64,000 nucleotides of DNA from Adiantum capillus-veneris (taxonomy: Eukaryota; Streptophyta; Polypodiopsida; Polypodiales; Pteridaceae). The stretch's first letter is position 1. Every line of letters begins with the position of its first letter. The position numbers and the translations under genes are program-made. The stretch is taken from positions 54,481,768 to 54,545,767 of the forward strand of contig CM043944.1 of assembly GCA_014529385.2 (NCBI GenBank), in the 5' to 3' direction. This document shows positions 20,554-30,327 of this stretch, in pieces. The notes beneath the pieces were generated by a model. That model was not told the DNA's origin. It saw nothing but the letters and a program-made list of their open reading frames with translations, and did no database searches.

Positions 20554-22569
20554 TCATGTCTCTAGCTCATCTGTTTGATCATTATCGTCGGAGGTGGTGG
20601 CTGATGGTGTGTCCTCATCTGGAATGTCAATAGGTGGAGCCTGGTCAAATCGAAGAAAATAAGGTTTAAGTCGCCAACCATTTACCCTGGTTTTATGAAG
20701 TTTTCCATCAGCCTCCATAAGCTGGTAGCTTCCATTGGCATACTTTTTCTTGACGATGAAAGGACCTTCCCATTGGAGTAGGAGTATCTTATCCTTGCGT
20801 GTGTCGAAGAGATTGTCGTAGCAGAGCACCAACATTCCTTTCTTCAATTCTTTTTTCCGGAGATGCTCGTTAAAGCTAAGCCGTCTATGCTCTGCTTGTG
20901 TTGCATAATAATTTATTGCTTCTTCTCTGTCTAGCTGCAGTCTTTCCAAGTTGATGATGTGATCTCTCAAATGCATGTTGGGCTGTTGAAGCTGGCTTGC
21001 CATTACTCTGAGACTTTGTAGTTGCACTTCAATGGGCAAGATTGCTTCCTTACCAAATACTAGATGATACGGTGTGAATCCCAAGGATGTACGAAATGAA
21101 GTTCTGTAGGCCCATAAAGCTGGTAGTAGATACTTATCCCAGTCTCCAGGATGATTGTTTACCTGCTTGGTAATAATTTTAGAAACCATTCCATTTACCT
21201 TTTCAACTAGGCCATTACATTGAGGGTAATATGGTGAAGAGTGCCTCCTTGTAATGCCCAGTTTTTGCATTAATTCTCCTACCAAGTTTGCTCTGAAACC
21301 TGGCCCTCTATCAGAGATGATCTCTAAAGGTGTGCCAAACCTACAACATATGTGCCCGTAGATAAATTTAGCTACCTCTATCGCTGTGATTCTAGTGGTG
21401 GCTGTAGCCTCTACCCATCTAGTCATGTAGTCAACCCCCATGATAATGTAGAATTTTCCTGAGTTGGCCCTAGGTAATGGCCCAATGGCATCAATACCCC
21501 ATTTTTCAAATGGGCCATATGAGAGAATAGGTGTCTGTGGTTCAGGAATAAGTGACCTAGTGCCGGCCTTTTGACAAAACTTACACGTTTTGCACCAGTG
21601 GTGTACATCACGGTTGAGGCTAGGCCATATGAAGCCTGCCTGCAAGATTTTCCTACTTGTTATGTCTAGGGCAAAGTGACCACCACAAACCCCGTCGTGA
21701 CAGCTAGCAATTAATCCCGTGATTTCGTGAGAGAGAGGGACCTTCCTGAGTATTTGGTCCTTACCCTTACAGTACAAACAATCATTGATGAGTCGATACC
21801 TTGTGGCCTTCCGCGTCAGCAATTGCTTCTGTCCCTTTGTTAAATCTGATGGGCATTCCCCTATTTCCAAAAAATGCATGATGTCAGGCAAGGCATCACT
21901 GCCTTGAAATAGAGGGAGCTTTAGTTTTATTTCTCCAACCACCACTTCCTGTAGTCTTTCACTTGCTAGGGCTTCTGCTTCTTGGTTTTGGGCCCTTGGG
22001 ATATGGTGTATTTGAACTTCTTCAAACTTACCCAACAAGGTTTTTACACCACTTAAGTGAGTCCTTAAACTAGGATTCTTGCATGTCCATGCTCCATTTA
22101 CTTGCCTTACCAGAAGTAGAGCATCCCCAAATACATTAAGGCGTTGTACACCTTGTGAGACGCACCATTGTAGACCCTTGGTTAGTGCTGCATACTCAGC
22201 TTCATTGTTAGAATGTGAATCTAACAATTGGCCCAACAAAAATACCTTTGTCCCTTTGTCATCAAAGACCACTATGCCTGCAGCTGCTTTGTCGGACGCT
22301 CGCTTGTAGGCTCCATCAAAGTAGAGAGAGTATGCTCCTTCTACCATCGGTGGTACTGGAGGTAATCGGACTTCTCCTTCCTTAGATTGCTTCTCCTTCC
22401 CTTCAAAGACTTGGTAGGTCATGAGTCCCCCCAAACTTGCCCTTGTCGTGCTTTCTACCTGTACCGTGTAGTCAAACTCTTGCAGACGAACTAGCCAGTT
22501 AGTAATTCTAGCAGACACATCCATGTGTTGTACAACATAGGGAAATATTTCATCCGTGGTTAGAATCAC
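20554..22569 (-). CDS. Tat-like pol: second RNase H and integrase (671 aa open frame)
   Basis: The longest open frame in the window. About residues 80-205 form an additional RNase H with YFDGAY, NNEAEYAAL, FGDALLLV and HIPRAQNQEAEALA, supplying the D-E-D-D residues. Next comes an integrase zinc region (HDGVCGGH ... CKTCKFCQKAG, ~285-335). The core has WGIDAIGPLP, IISDRGPGF and NGLVEKVNGM (D, D, E), and the C-terminal end has GPFIVKKKY. No chromodomain. It is the 3' part of pol, in frame with upstream stops at 22570-22760. The ATG at 22569 is simply the first Met after a stop. Confidence 0.88.
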   Translation of the reverse strand: MILTTDEIFPYVVQHMDVSARITNWLVRLQEFDYTVQVESTTRASLGGLMTYQVFEGKEKQSKEGEVRLPPVPPMVEGAYSLYFDGAYKRASDKAAAGIVVFDDKGTKVFLLGQLLDSHSNNEAEYAALTKGLQWCVSQGVQRLNVFGDALLLVRQVNGAWTCKNPSLRTHLSGVKTLLGKFEEVQIHHIPRAQNQEAEALASERLQEVVVGEIKLKLPLFQGSDALPDIMHFLEIGECPSDLTKGQKQLLTRKATRYRLINDCLYCKGKDQILRKVPLSHEITGLIASCHDGVCGGHFALDITSRKILQAGFIWPSLNRDVHHWCKTCKFCQKAGTRSLIPEPQTPILSYGPFEKWGIDAIGPLPRANSGKFYIIMGVDYMTRWVEATATTRITAIEVAKFIYGHICCRFGTPLEIISDRGPGFRANLVGELMQKLGITRRHSSPYYPQCNGLVEKVNGMVSKIITKQVNNHPGDWDKYLLPALWAYRTSFRTSLGFTPYHLVFGKEAILPIEVQLQSLRVMASQLQQPNMHLRDHIINLERLQLDREEAINYYATQAEHRRLSFNEHLRKKELKKGMLVLCYDNLFDTRKDKILLLQWEGPFIVKKKYANGSYQLMEADGKLHKTRVNGWRLKPYFLRFDQAPPIDIPDEDTPSATTSDDNDQTDELET

Positions 22570-23106
22570 AAATTGCTTAGGCAGCTAATATGACCTAAAC
22601 TTTGTAGTTGCAAATCTAAGAGCTAGGACTAAGTGTCACACATGGGTGAAACCTTTCTCTCGTGCTGTCATCATTCGACTAGAGAAGTAGATTGGCCTCA
22701 TGAAAGCTGTCTTCGTATCCTTTTGGAGTAGCACAGCCCCCAATGAGTCATCACCAACACTTTAGGTGACATAGAATTTTTCATCCCACTTAGGTGGTGA
22801 GATAGTTGGCAGAGTGGCTAAGACCTCCTTTACCTTGTTGTAGTGATGTTCTCTTTCCTCGTCCCAAGTGAAAGTTGATCTTTGAGTGAGTTGTTGCAGT
22901 GGTAGAACAAGTTGTGATAGTAAATGTATGAATCTACTTAAATATCTCACCTTCTGTAGAAAAGAGACCAGTTGACGTGCGGTCGTTGGTGAAGGTAGGG
23001 CTATGAGTGCGGACACCTTACTTGGGTCGGCGTTGATACCTCTTGCTGAAATTTCATGGCCTAGTAGAATGACTTTACTCTCCCCAATGTGACATTTATC
23101 CACATT
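22570..23106 (-). pseudogene. Tat-like pol: RT end and first RNase H, with nonsense codons
   Basis: The frame is preserved but has TGA at 23104-23106, TAA at 22759-22761, TGA near 22635 and TAG near 22585. Between them lie KCHIGESKVILLGHEIS and VRYLSRFIHLLSQ (RT end), SVGDDSLGAVLLQ and LPKQFVILTTDE (Ty3 RNase H). At least the TGA/TAA changes fit C-to-T transitions as expected at methylated cytosines. Otherwise the amino-acid pattern is well kept. Confidence 0.8.
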
Positions 23107-24975
23107 TCATGGCCCACCTAGGCTCTGCAACCAGGCCAAACCTTTAGTTACCTTTTCTAAATGTGAAATACGGGAGCTATATATACAAAAATCATCAATG
23201 AACACTCTTATGGATGTTCCAAAGAACGGTTGAAAAACATATGTGACATATCTTTGGAATGTGGCAGGTGCATTTGTGAGACCAAATGGCATAACCCTGT
23301 ATGCAAAACAACCCCATGGCGTGATAAAAGTGGTTTTTAGCTGATCTTCCAAGGCTATGCGTATTTGAAAGTATCCTGAATAACCATCAGAGACGGTATA
23401 GCATTCAAAACCCGCTACTTCATTCAGAATTTCATCCAAGAAAGGGAGAGGAAAGTGGTCTCTCTTTGTAGCTGCATTTAGTGGTTTGTAGTCAACACAG
23501 ACCCTCCACTTACCATTCTTTTTGGGCGTCACCACTACGGGTGACACCCATTCTGAGTTTTCTACAGGATAGATGAATCCCGCCTCCAGCAGTTTCCTTA
23601 TCTCGGCCAAGAGTGCCTTTTCTTGTATGACCCCTAGTCGTCGTAGCTTTTGCACAACTGGTTTTACCCCTTCCTTCAGCTTAATATGATGTTCCACCAC
23701 TGTAATGCCTGTGATTCTTTCATAGTTGTCAATGAACAGGTTAGGAAATCCCATCAACATTTGCAAAAAACTATCTTTCTCCTCAAGTGTTAATTTCGTA
23801 GACAACATACTCTTCAACCTACTTCCTCCTAGGCCAGATGATTTGCTCTCCTCTTCATTGGGTTGCCCTTTTGGTGATGGATCACCAGTTGTGCTTACCC
23901 TTTGTGGATCCTTCATAATGATACCCATCACATCAATGGAACTGTCACTTTCGTCGGTGGATGTGGTCTCCTCCTTAGAACTGGAAGATTCGCTAGTGGT
24001 TTCATCTGTTGATGTTTCCAGATTCATTTGCTTCTGCTTGCCAATCCTCATGTCGTAGTAGATTGTCTCCCCTTTCTTACCGGTCATGCGTAGAAGGCCA
24101 ATACCCCAGTCTTGTTTTGCCTTCATGGCCATCAACCATGGCCTTCCCAAAATTAGTGGATAGCCCTCCCCCTTAGTAGGCATTACAAAAACATCTACCA
24201 TTACCTCAGTGTTGAAATCTTTGATTTTCACGGCACTTACCACACCCACACACTTTACTTTTGCGTTGTTTGCCATCTTTGCCTTGCATGGAGAAGGCGT
24301 GTCAACCTCGAGCCCTAATCGAAGCATCATAGCTTCGCTCATTACACAGATTTGTGCACCTCCATCGATGTAGGTGTTACCAACCCTCTTTCCTTTTATG
24401 GTTACGTCGACAATTGGAAGGATGTCATCCATGTTGCATCCCGAAATTGCTCCGGCTTCCTTTGTTTTGGAGCGTCTTGTACTTACCATTTTAGACCATT
24501 GTCGCCTTACTTTTGGTGCAAGATGTAGCAGTTGTGGCCATGTAATCTTCGGTCCTTGCTCTGCCACATCCAATGTTAGATCATAGGGCTTAGAACTTTC
24601 CCCTAGCTGGAAGTCGGTGATGCCCAATTTCCGTCGTGGCCTGGATGGCCTCTTTCTAGTTTCTCCTCTCATGCTTCTCTCATCATCTGATTGTGTAGCT
24701 TTCTCCCTCCTAAATCTTTTCACAGTCATGGATTCAAGTGGTTCTAAAAACGTTACCTTCTCCTTACCCTTGTCCCTCTCCTTTGCTCTGGGTGGATCCA
24801 CTACTACGGCTTTTCCTTTCTCTTCTAGCCTTATGATGTTTACATGGCGATCAGGTGGTGGGGCTGGTGGAAGAGGTGGGATGGATGCTTGTAGTGGTGT
24901 CTGGGGTGGACGTAGAATTTGTGTTGGTGGGGGTGGTGCTCGGGGTGGGTGTGTTCTTTCTCTAGGGGGTGACAA
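23107..24975 (-). CDS. Tat-like pol: protease and reverse transcriptase (622 aa open frame)
   Basis: A Pro-rich start, then a protease domain around residues 190-300 with NTYIDGGAQICVMS (DGG in place of DSG/DTG) and YPLILGRPWL. A Ser/Glu-rich spacer follows. RT runs from about 440, with VSPVVVTPKKNGKWRVCVDY, DGYSGYFQIRIA, FGLTNAPATFQRY and VFIDDFCIYS (FIDD active site). Ends at a TGA (23104-23106) that interrupts RT. It is separated from gag by only a few codons, with a frame change. Confidence 0.87.
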   Translation of the reverse strand: MSPPRERTHPPRAPPPPTQILRPPQTPLQASIPPLPPAPPPDRHVNIIRLEEKGKAVVVDPPRAKERDKGKEKVTFLEPLESMTVKRFRREKATQSDDERSMRGETRKRPSRPRRKLGITDFQLGESSKPYDLTLDVAEQGPKITWPQLLHLAPKVRRQWSKMVSTRRSKTKEAGAISGCNMDDILPIVDVTIKGKRVGNTYIDGGAQICVMSEAMMLRLGLEVDTPSPCKAKMANNAKVKCVGVVSAVKIKDFNTEVMVDVFVMPTKGEGYPLILGRPWLMAMKAKQDWGIGLLRMTGKKGETIYYDMRIGKQKQMNLETSTDETTSESSSSKEETTSTDESDSSIDVMGIIMKDPQRVSTTGDPSPKGQPNEEESKSSGLGGSRLKSMLSTKLTLEEKDSFLQMLMGFPNLFIDNYERITGITVVEHHIKLKEGVKPVVQKLRRLGVIQEKALLAEIRKLLEAGFIYPVENSEWVSPVVVTPKKNGKWRVCVDYKPLNAATKRDHFPLPFLDEILNEVAGFECYTVSDGYSGYFQIRIALEDQLKTTFITPWGCFAYRVMPFGLTNAPATFQRYVTYVFQPFFGTSIRVFIDDFCIYSSRISHLEKVTKGLAWLQSLGGP

Positions 24976-24990
24976 TTGGTTCCTCCTACC

Positions 24991-25836
24991 TCATCTATTA
25001 TAGTTTTGTCGTGGTTTGGGACAGTAGTACATACCGTGACCATCTTCTCCGCAGTTGTAGCAATGATACTCCCTGTTTCGTCGTCGTGCTCTTCCAGGGT
25101 CTTGATCTCTTTCTTGACTCCTCCCTTGTTGTATTAAGTGGACAGACAAATTCTGCAGTTGGTCAGTATTATGGGCCAACATATCTTGTTGGTCATCTCT
25201 TACCCCAAGAGCCGGTGGTGGTGGTATGGTGGTTGTCGTAGTTGCTGGTCGACGCGATGTTCCTGCTTCTGTTGACTTGGTTTCTCTGGATTTCATTCGC
25301 AGCTTCTTGTCCTTAAGGTGAGCAATCTCAACGGCTAACTCGTACGTAGCCGGGAATCTACCTTTCACCTTCTCCTTGAGAAGCGGCCATAAGCCATGCG
25401 TGAACCGATCTTTTTTTAGGAAATCGGGTGCAGCTTCCCCCCTTGCCAGTGACTCAACCCACCGTTCCCACAAATCCACAAATTTGGACTCATAGGTGGC
25501 ATATTCTAAAAGATCCTCCTGCTTCAAGCCTCTCAACTTGTCCCACAACTTTTCTGAAGTGGTACCTCCCCCAAAGCGCCTCTTAAAACCGGTTTTTAAG
25601 GATTTCCAGTCATCCTTGGTTGCTTGTGGAAGTGCATTGTACCATGATCTAGCTTCTAGCTTCATGAGATGCTTAAAGATTCTAACCCGGGATTCATCCG
25701 TATCTTTGCTGCTCACTACACATGCTACTTCAAAGTCATCTAGGAAGTCTGTTACCAAATCCTCCCCCTTCTTTCCTTTAAATGTTGGAAATGCTACACT
25801 TGCCATGATTACTGAGAGAGAGCTAGAAAGACACAC
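24991..25836 (-). CDS. Tat-like gag (281 aa)
   Basis: Retrotransposon Gag with a capsid-like N-terminal two-thirds (FPTFKGKKGEDLVTDFLDDF, LEARSWYNALPQATKDDW) and a C-terminal zinc knuckle YHCYNCGEDGHGMYYC (C-x2-C-x4-H-x4-C) near residue 260. It forms the cytoplasmic particle that packages element RNA. Intact length and motifs. The first Met of the frame lies 54 bp after the preceding leader ORF. Confidence 0.85.
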   Translation of the reverse strand: MCLSSSLSVIMASVAFPTFKGKKGEDLVTDFLDDFEVACVVSSKDTDESRVRIFKHLMKLEARSWYNALPQATKDDWKSLKTGFKRRFGGGTTSEKLWDKLRGLKQEDLLEYATYESKFVDLWERWVESLARGEAAPDFLKKDRFTHGLWPLLKEKVKGRFPATYELAVEIAHLKDKKLRMKSRETKSTEAGTSRRPATTTTTIPPPPALGVRDDQQDMLAHNTDQLQNLSVHLIQQGRSQERDQDPGRARRRNREYHCYNCGEDGHGMYYCPKPRQNYNR

Positions 25837-25889
25837 TGCTTAACTTGCAAAAGTTTTTTTCTTCTTTACAAGGAGGCGTGTATACCCTC

Positions 25890-26108
25890 TTATACTAGGA
25901 CATAGATTAAAACTTCAAACGGTACATTGCCTTGTACCAAAGGTAAGACAAATGGTTGATTTGATGCCAGAACCTCCAAAAACCGCTCCCCACCCGGCAT
26001 GGTGTCAATGACGTGCTGGTAGTGAGCCTTCAAATCCAGTATTACCTTGATTGAGTGTACACGTGTTGGTATGTGTGATCTGTCTTGAGGTAGGTTGTAC
26101 TGATTCAT
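25890..26108 (-). CDS. Tat-like leader ORF (72 aa), same family as LTR ORFa/ORFb
   Basis: Intact ORF between primer site and gag. It starts MNQYNL and carries HIPTR, then GGERFLEVL, PFVLPLVQG and FEVLIYVLV. These align position by position with ORFb of the Ty3 array LTRs (MNQEDL, SIPRQ, GAQRLA, PFILPLIRY, LDVFIF) and with ORFa. Length is 72 versus 70 and 72. Two otherwise distant Ty3 lineages thus carry a similar short ORF ahead of gag. Function unknown, no known domain recognised. Confidence 0.5.
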   Translation of the reverse strand: MNQYNLPQDRSHIPTRVHSIKVILDLKAHYQHVIDTMPGGERFLEVLASNQPFVLPLVQGNVPFEVLIYVLV

Positions 26109-26125
26109 GTGAAGCTTAGAGGTGC

Positions 26126-26350
26126 TTAGTCACTGTCCAAGCTTGTGGGAGAGGGTGGTGTTCTTTCCTGAAACAAACTCAGTAGATCCCTAGTTTCTCT
26201 AGTGAGAGTGTGAGCCAATGCTTCCGTTATCTGTGCTGCAGCATCAGGTACGACTTGAAAACTGACTGTGGTAATTACCTCGGTGACTTGAGTTACCCGA
26301 TTCTCAAAGTAGAATAGTGTTGATTCTCTATTTTGTAGAGCTCCTTCCAT
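26126..26350 (-). CDS. Tat-like leader ORF 2 (74 aa), unknown
   Basis: Open frame upstream of the 72-aa ORF, starting MEGALQNRES and ending SPTSLDSD. The middle is Thr/Val/Ala-rich and helix-prone. It overlaps the preceding ORF by 23 bp in another frame. It may be a short upstream ORF or the remains of a larger spliced leader protein. Confidence 0.3.
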   Translation of the reverse strand: MEGALQNRESTLFYFENRVTQVTEVITTVSFQVVPDAAAQITEALAHTLTRETRDLLSLFQERTPPSPTSLDSD

Positions 26351-26591
26351 TTTGTTGTTGTGGGTTGGTTGTAGGTTGCGGACATGGTTTCGACCTTCTC
26401 CTTCTTCTTCTTGGCACTTGGCCTATGTATATCCACTGGGTTCGGCGTGTTGGTTGACTCTCCCACTGCAAATCGATTACCGTTACGCCTCGCACTCGAG
26501 CTTCGATGGAGATGCGGTGTTCGTCTAGTTGTGCTTGGAGCTCTTCTTCTTCTGTCGTCCAATTAGCAAATCCTGCTAGCCATTCATCCAT
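26328..26591 (-). CDS. Tat-like leader ORF 1 (87 aa), unknown
   Basis: First ORF after the primer site in the element transcript. Starts MDEWLAGFANW, has an acidic patch EEEELQAQLDEH and a basic run RRRRRRSK. No family recognised. Confidence 0.3.
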   Translation of the reverse strand: MDEWLAGFANWTTEEEELQAQLDEHRISIEARVRGVTVIDLQWESQPTRRTQWIYIGQVPRRRRRRSKPCPQPTTNPQQQNGRSSTK

Positions 26592-26645
26592 TCACAATAG
26601 TTTAGGGGTTTCAGTCTTGTAAACTGAAGGGTTTCATGAAAAGAG

Positions 26646-26662
26646 CCTCAGTGGGGGCACCA
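26646..26662 (-). promoter_or_regulatory. Primer binding site of the Tat-like element
   Basis: Minus-strand TGGTGCCCCCACTGAGG starts 2 nt from the 5' LTR end. It begins with TGG as expected for pairing with a tRNA CCA end. The tRNA is not assigned. Confidence 0.7.
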
Positions 26663-26664
26663 AA

Positions 26665-26871
26665 TGACGGGAGCAAAGCGAACCCCGAACCCCGACGGCC
26701 TCTAAAACACCGAGGACCGAATGGCGCGCCTCGAGCCTGTCATGGTAAAGCAAACAGGGGCACCACCTAGCTTCAGCGTCTAGGACGCAAACAACACACC
26801 ACCATAACAAAGTTTTCATCCAAGAGAGATGGATGCTTGGGAGTAATGATGAAGAGGAAAGGGAATGAGAT

Positions 26872-26906
<35 letters not shown>

Positions 26907-28218
26907 GGGAGGGGGTATAGCGGCTTCGTACTTAGGCACCACAAAAGGATGGCGAATCCGCACACCCTTCACACATACACAAGCTCACTCCAAACACAAC
27001 ACTAGGTGGCGATTCCGCACACCTCACATGGGCAAAACATTGCAAGAAAACATACTCACAAAACCTCAAGCTTTATTTAGAGAATAAGGCGATGAAATGG
27101 GGTGCATAGGGTAGGGGAATGAGAAGGGAGAGAATGGTAGAGCACATGGCGGATAGGTGGGAGTTGATGGCGAAGACTCGCACGAGGATTATGGCCATCA
27201 TCCTTCATTTAGTTGCCCTTCATCTTCCATATCCAAGGGTGTAGAGGTCATGCTCAAGACAAGCATGGTGATTGCAGTGATGGTGATGGTGTGGGTGTGT
27301 GTGTGTGCACTAGGCACACACAGTGCATAGTGTGTTCTTTGGTGATGTTGTGTGTGTTTAGTGTGATGGTGACCCCTCTTTATATAGGGGAGGAGGGGGG
27401 AGAAATTCTAGAATTTAGAAATGAAGAAATCATTATCTACATAGGCCATGTGACTATGGGCCCCACTTGTCTGGCTGTGTGTATATGTGCCAGAACAGCA
27501 GTCTCATGAGAGAGAGACTAAGAGAGAGAGATGGGTTGATGAAAAAAAGTGAGAGGTGACATGGAGAATAAAGTAATTACAAGAGGGGAGAGAGGGGAGT
27601 GTGTTCAGAGGTGAATTTGTGTGCAGATGTGTGTGAACACAAGAAAAATCAGGTAACCACCGGGTGGGGATGGGTCTGTGGGTACCTTTTTCAGTGAAAC
27701 TGAGTATGTGTGAGTGTGGGGGAGGTTATTTAGCTACAAGACAAGAGACATGGCACCCTTTAGAGAGAGAGGGGGGTATTTGGGTCATGGGATATGATAG
27801 GAGAGAGAAAGAGGGGGTGGGGTATACTATTTTGGAAGATAGGGTAAGTTTCATGTGAGTTAGGGTGCATTATTGGTGAGTTATAATGCATTATTAGTGA
27901 GAGGTGGGGTAGATTGAGGGGAGAGAGAAAGGAGAAAGGACAAGGGGAAGAGAGAGGGGGTTGACCTTTTGAGTGGAGGAGAGGAAAAGGGACACCCGAC
28001 GGGGCAAAAGTGAAGAAAAAGGAGGCAAGGTGGGGATGGGCTACCCCGCAGGCATGAGGTGGCCTATTTTACCTTTCTTATATATTTACATAATCATACT
28101 TTATTTTTTCTTACTTTTTCCAATGCCTTTTATCACTCCCTCCATAAGACGGGGTTTTCATGGGGTGGGGACGAGAGAAGAGGGGTATGGGAGCTTGGCT
28201 TGTGAAAAGCCCCCATCA
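26665..28218 (-). repeat. 5' LTR of the Tat-like element
   Basis: Transcribed leftward. Minus-strand TATATA at about 27381-27386. Near-identical to the 3' LTR, which suggests recent insertion. Confidence 0.93.
27379..27391 (-). promoter_or_regulatory. TATA box in the 5' LTR
   Basis: Minus-strand CCCCTATATAAAGAGG. Transcription is expected to begin roughly 30 bp to the left and run through the leader ORFs into gag. Confidence 0.75.
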
Positions 28219-29090
28219 GTAGATTGCTTAGTGCATGTGTGTTTTATGTTATATGGATTCCACATTATGTATATGTAGCAGATCCTTTGTATCAGTTGTT
28301 AAGGAAAAACCAAAAGGTTAATTGGGGAGACGCACAAGCAAGGGCTATAAGAAAGCTAAAGGATTTGCTACAACAAGCACCGACTTTAGGAAAGTAAACT
28401 ATGAGTGTGGAAAGCCAGTAATAGTGACAGTGGATACGAGTCTGACAGGAATCGGATGGGCAATAGGGGAGGATGACGAAGAGGGACATAGGTATGTGGT
28501 AAGGTTTGGAGCCAAGGTTCTAGGTACTCGACAAAGGAACTACCCACACGTAAAATGGGATTTTTGGGGCATGGTTACAACACGAAAGTGTGAAAAGGAG
28601 TACTTGATTGGAGCATATGTGGTTCTAGAAAGGGATTATCTGCCACTCCTTGGAATGATTACAAGCTGCTTAACACCAGACATTGCCATGTGAAGATGGA
28701 TTGCCTACATTAAGTCATTGAATCCCAAGTTCAAGCATATTGCAAGAAGAGACAATTCGGTAGCGGATATGCTGTCAAGGGCAAGGTATGAGAATGAGCA
28801 AGACACGGTAGATGATAGTGAAGATGTAGGCACAAGGTTCTACTCCATTAATCATGTTGAGCATAATGATGTTGGCACACCTAGTGCACTTGAGTTGTTT
28901 TTAGAAGATGGGTACGAAGGAGATTGGTTGCTTATTGTTCGTTATTTGAGTACTTTAACAAAACACGGTGATTGGTATGAGCATGATTTTAAGAGGATAT
29001 GCAGAAAAGTATATGGGTACTTTCTGCAGGATGTTACTTATGGAAACATCCAAAATAGAGGGGTGCTATACCACAAAGGGTAGTATGTAA
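28219..29090 (+). pseudogene. Unit B RT connection and RNase H, 3' portion
   Basis: Resumes after the Tat-like insertion with the connection region, then IVTVDTSLTGIGWAI, HVKWDFWGMVTT, YLPLLGMITS and ARRDNSVADMLSRARY. It carries the TGA at 28691 shared with unit A, and an extra one-base shift near 28395 relative to unit A. Confidence 0.72.
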
Positions 29091-30300
29091 CAAACAGAGT
29101 CAAGTAAAGCTCATACGAGAGTTACATGAGAGCCTATGGGCTGGACACCGTGGTGTGTGGGCAACCTTTTCAAAGCTAAAAGAAAGGTATTGGTGGAAAG
29201 GTATGTACAAGGATGTATCCCACTTTATGGAATCATTTGTAGAATGTCAAATGTATTCAAATGTGAGACATCGTGATGGGTTACATCCTACTTATCCACT
29301 AGCCATGCATTACAAATGGGTTGTGGATCTAGTCACCATGCTTTAGGACTCTAGGAGATGAGGTACTTGGTTCTTGCAAGAGAAGACTTGACTAATCAGG
29401 TTGAAGGGCGAGCTTTAAGTACAAAGACTACAAAGGCAGTATGTAAATTTCTCCTTGAGGATGTAATCTGCCGCTATGTTTGTGTGGGAAAGATAATTGT
29501 AGACAGAGGAGAGTTGGATGCCGAGGAAGCAAGGGAATTATTTTCCAGGATAGGAATCAAGCTTTCCCTTACCACTTCTTACAATCCGGAAGGAAATGGG
29601 AAAAGTGAAAGAGGACATCCACCAATCATCAAAGCCTTGGCTAAAGCTTGTGAAGGGAGAATTAGTGAGTGGCCAAAACTATTGCCTTATGTTCTATGGA
29701 CTGATTGCACGACACACAACTCAGTATAACTGGCTATATGCTTGCAAAATTTATGTATGGTCAAAAGCCTATAATGCCCACTGAAGAGACCATTCCCACA
29801 TGGAATGTGCTACCTTGGCAAGATGGGCTTAGCAGAGAAGATCTCCTTGCCTTGCATATAAGACAGCTAGAAAGAAGGCCTGAAGACATTGAGGTTGCAA
29901 AAGAAAGATTGAAGAATGCCAAGTTGAAAAGCAAGGGCTACTTTGATAGACAACACAGGCTAATAAAGAAGGAAACTAAGCAAGGAGATTGGGTTTTAGT
30001 GTATGACAGTAGTCTTGATAACCAGCATACTATCATGCGAAAGATTTCAAAAAGATGGTTTGGACCGTATATAGTCAAGTACGTACATGACAATGCCACT
30101 TACACCCTGGCTGAATTGGATGGAATAGAGATAAAGATACCCATTGCAAGAAAGATAATCAAGGTATTCAAAAGAAGAGAAGATAGTCATCTGGGTGATC
30201 AAGTAAGCGAGAATGAAGGCATGGAATCACCCGGTGAAGATGAAGAAGAAGAAACTCCAAGAGAGTCAAACCTGCAAACATTGGCTGTGGCACATACCGG
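29091..30300 (+). pseudogene. Unit B integrase
   Basis: Zinc region with GHRGVWATFSKLKERYWW and FVECQMYS (29130-29260). The core has WVVDLVTM (first Asp), VDRGELDAEEARELF (second Asp) and NGKSERGHPP (Glu). A deletion near 29340 and an extra base near 29727 shift the frame. The 220-aa frame at 29705-30367 has WFGPYIVKYVHDNATYTL followed by an acidic tail EDEEEETPRES. Confidence 0.73.
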
Positions 30301-30312
30301 AGGATGTGTAGG

Positions 30313-30327
30313 TTTACAGGGGGTGGA
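30313..30327 (+). promoter_or_regulatory. Polypurine tract of unit B
   Basis: TTTACAGGGGGTGGA immediately before LTR3. Confidence 0.7.

Larger units (their letters stand above)
18963..28218 (-). mobile_element. Complete Tat-like Ty3 retrotransposon
   Basis: A 9256-bp element with two near-identical LTRs (18963-20525, 26665-28218), TG...CA ends, a primer site, a polypurine tract and a 4-bp GTAG duplication. On the minus strand the order is three leader ORFs, gag, protease, RT, RNase H, a second RNase H and integrase. The extra RNase H before integrase is typical of the Tat group of plant Ty3 elements. Four in-frame nonsense codons in RT/RNase H disable pol although the LTRs look young. It interrupts unit B of the Ty3 array. 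Confidence 0.9.

Noticed and set aside
23726-25241. Plus-strand ORFs of 70-128 aa antisense to the Tat-like pol and gag
   Set aside because: Shadows of the minus-strand gag-pol frames. No motifs and no start context.
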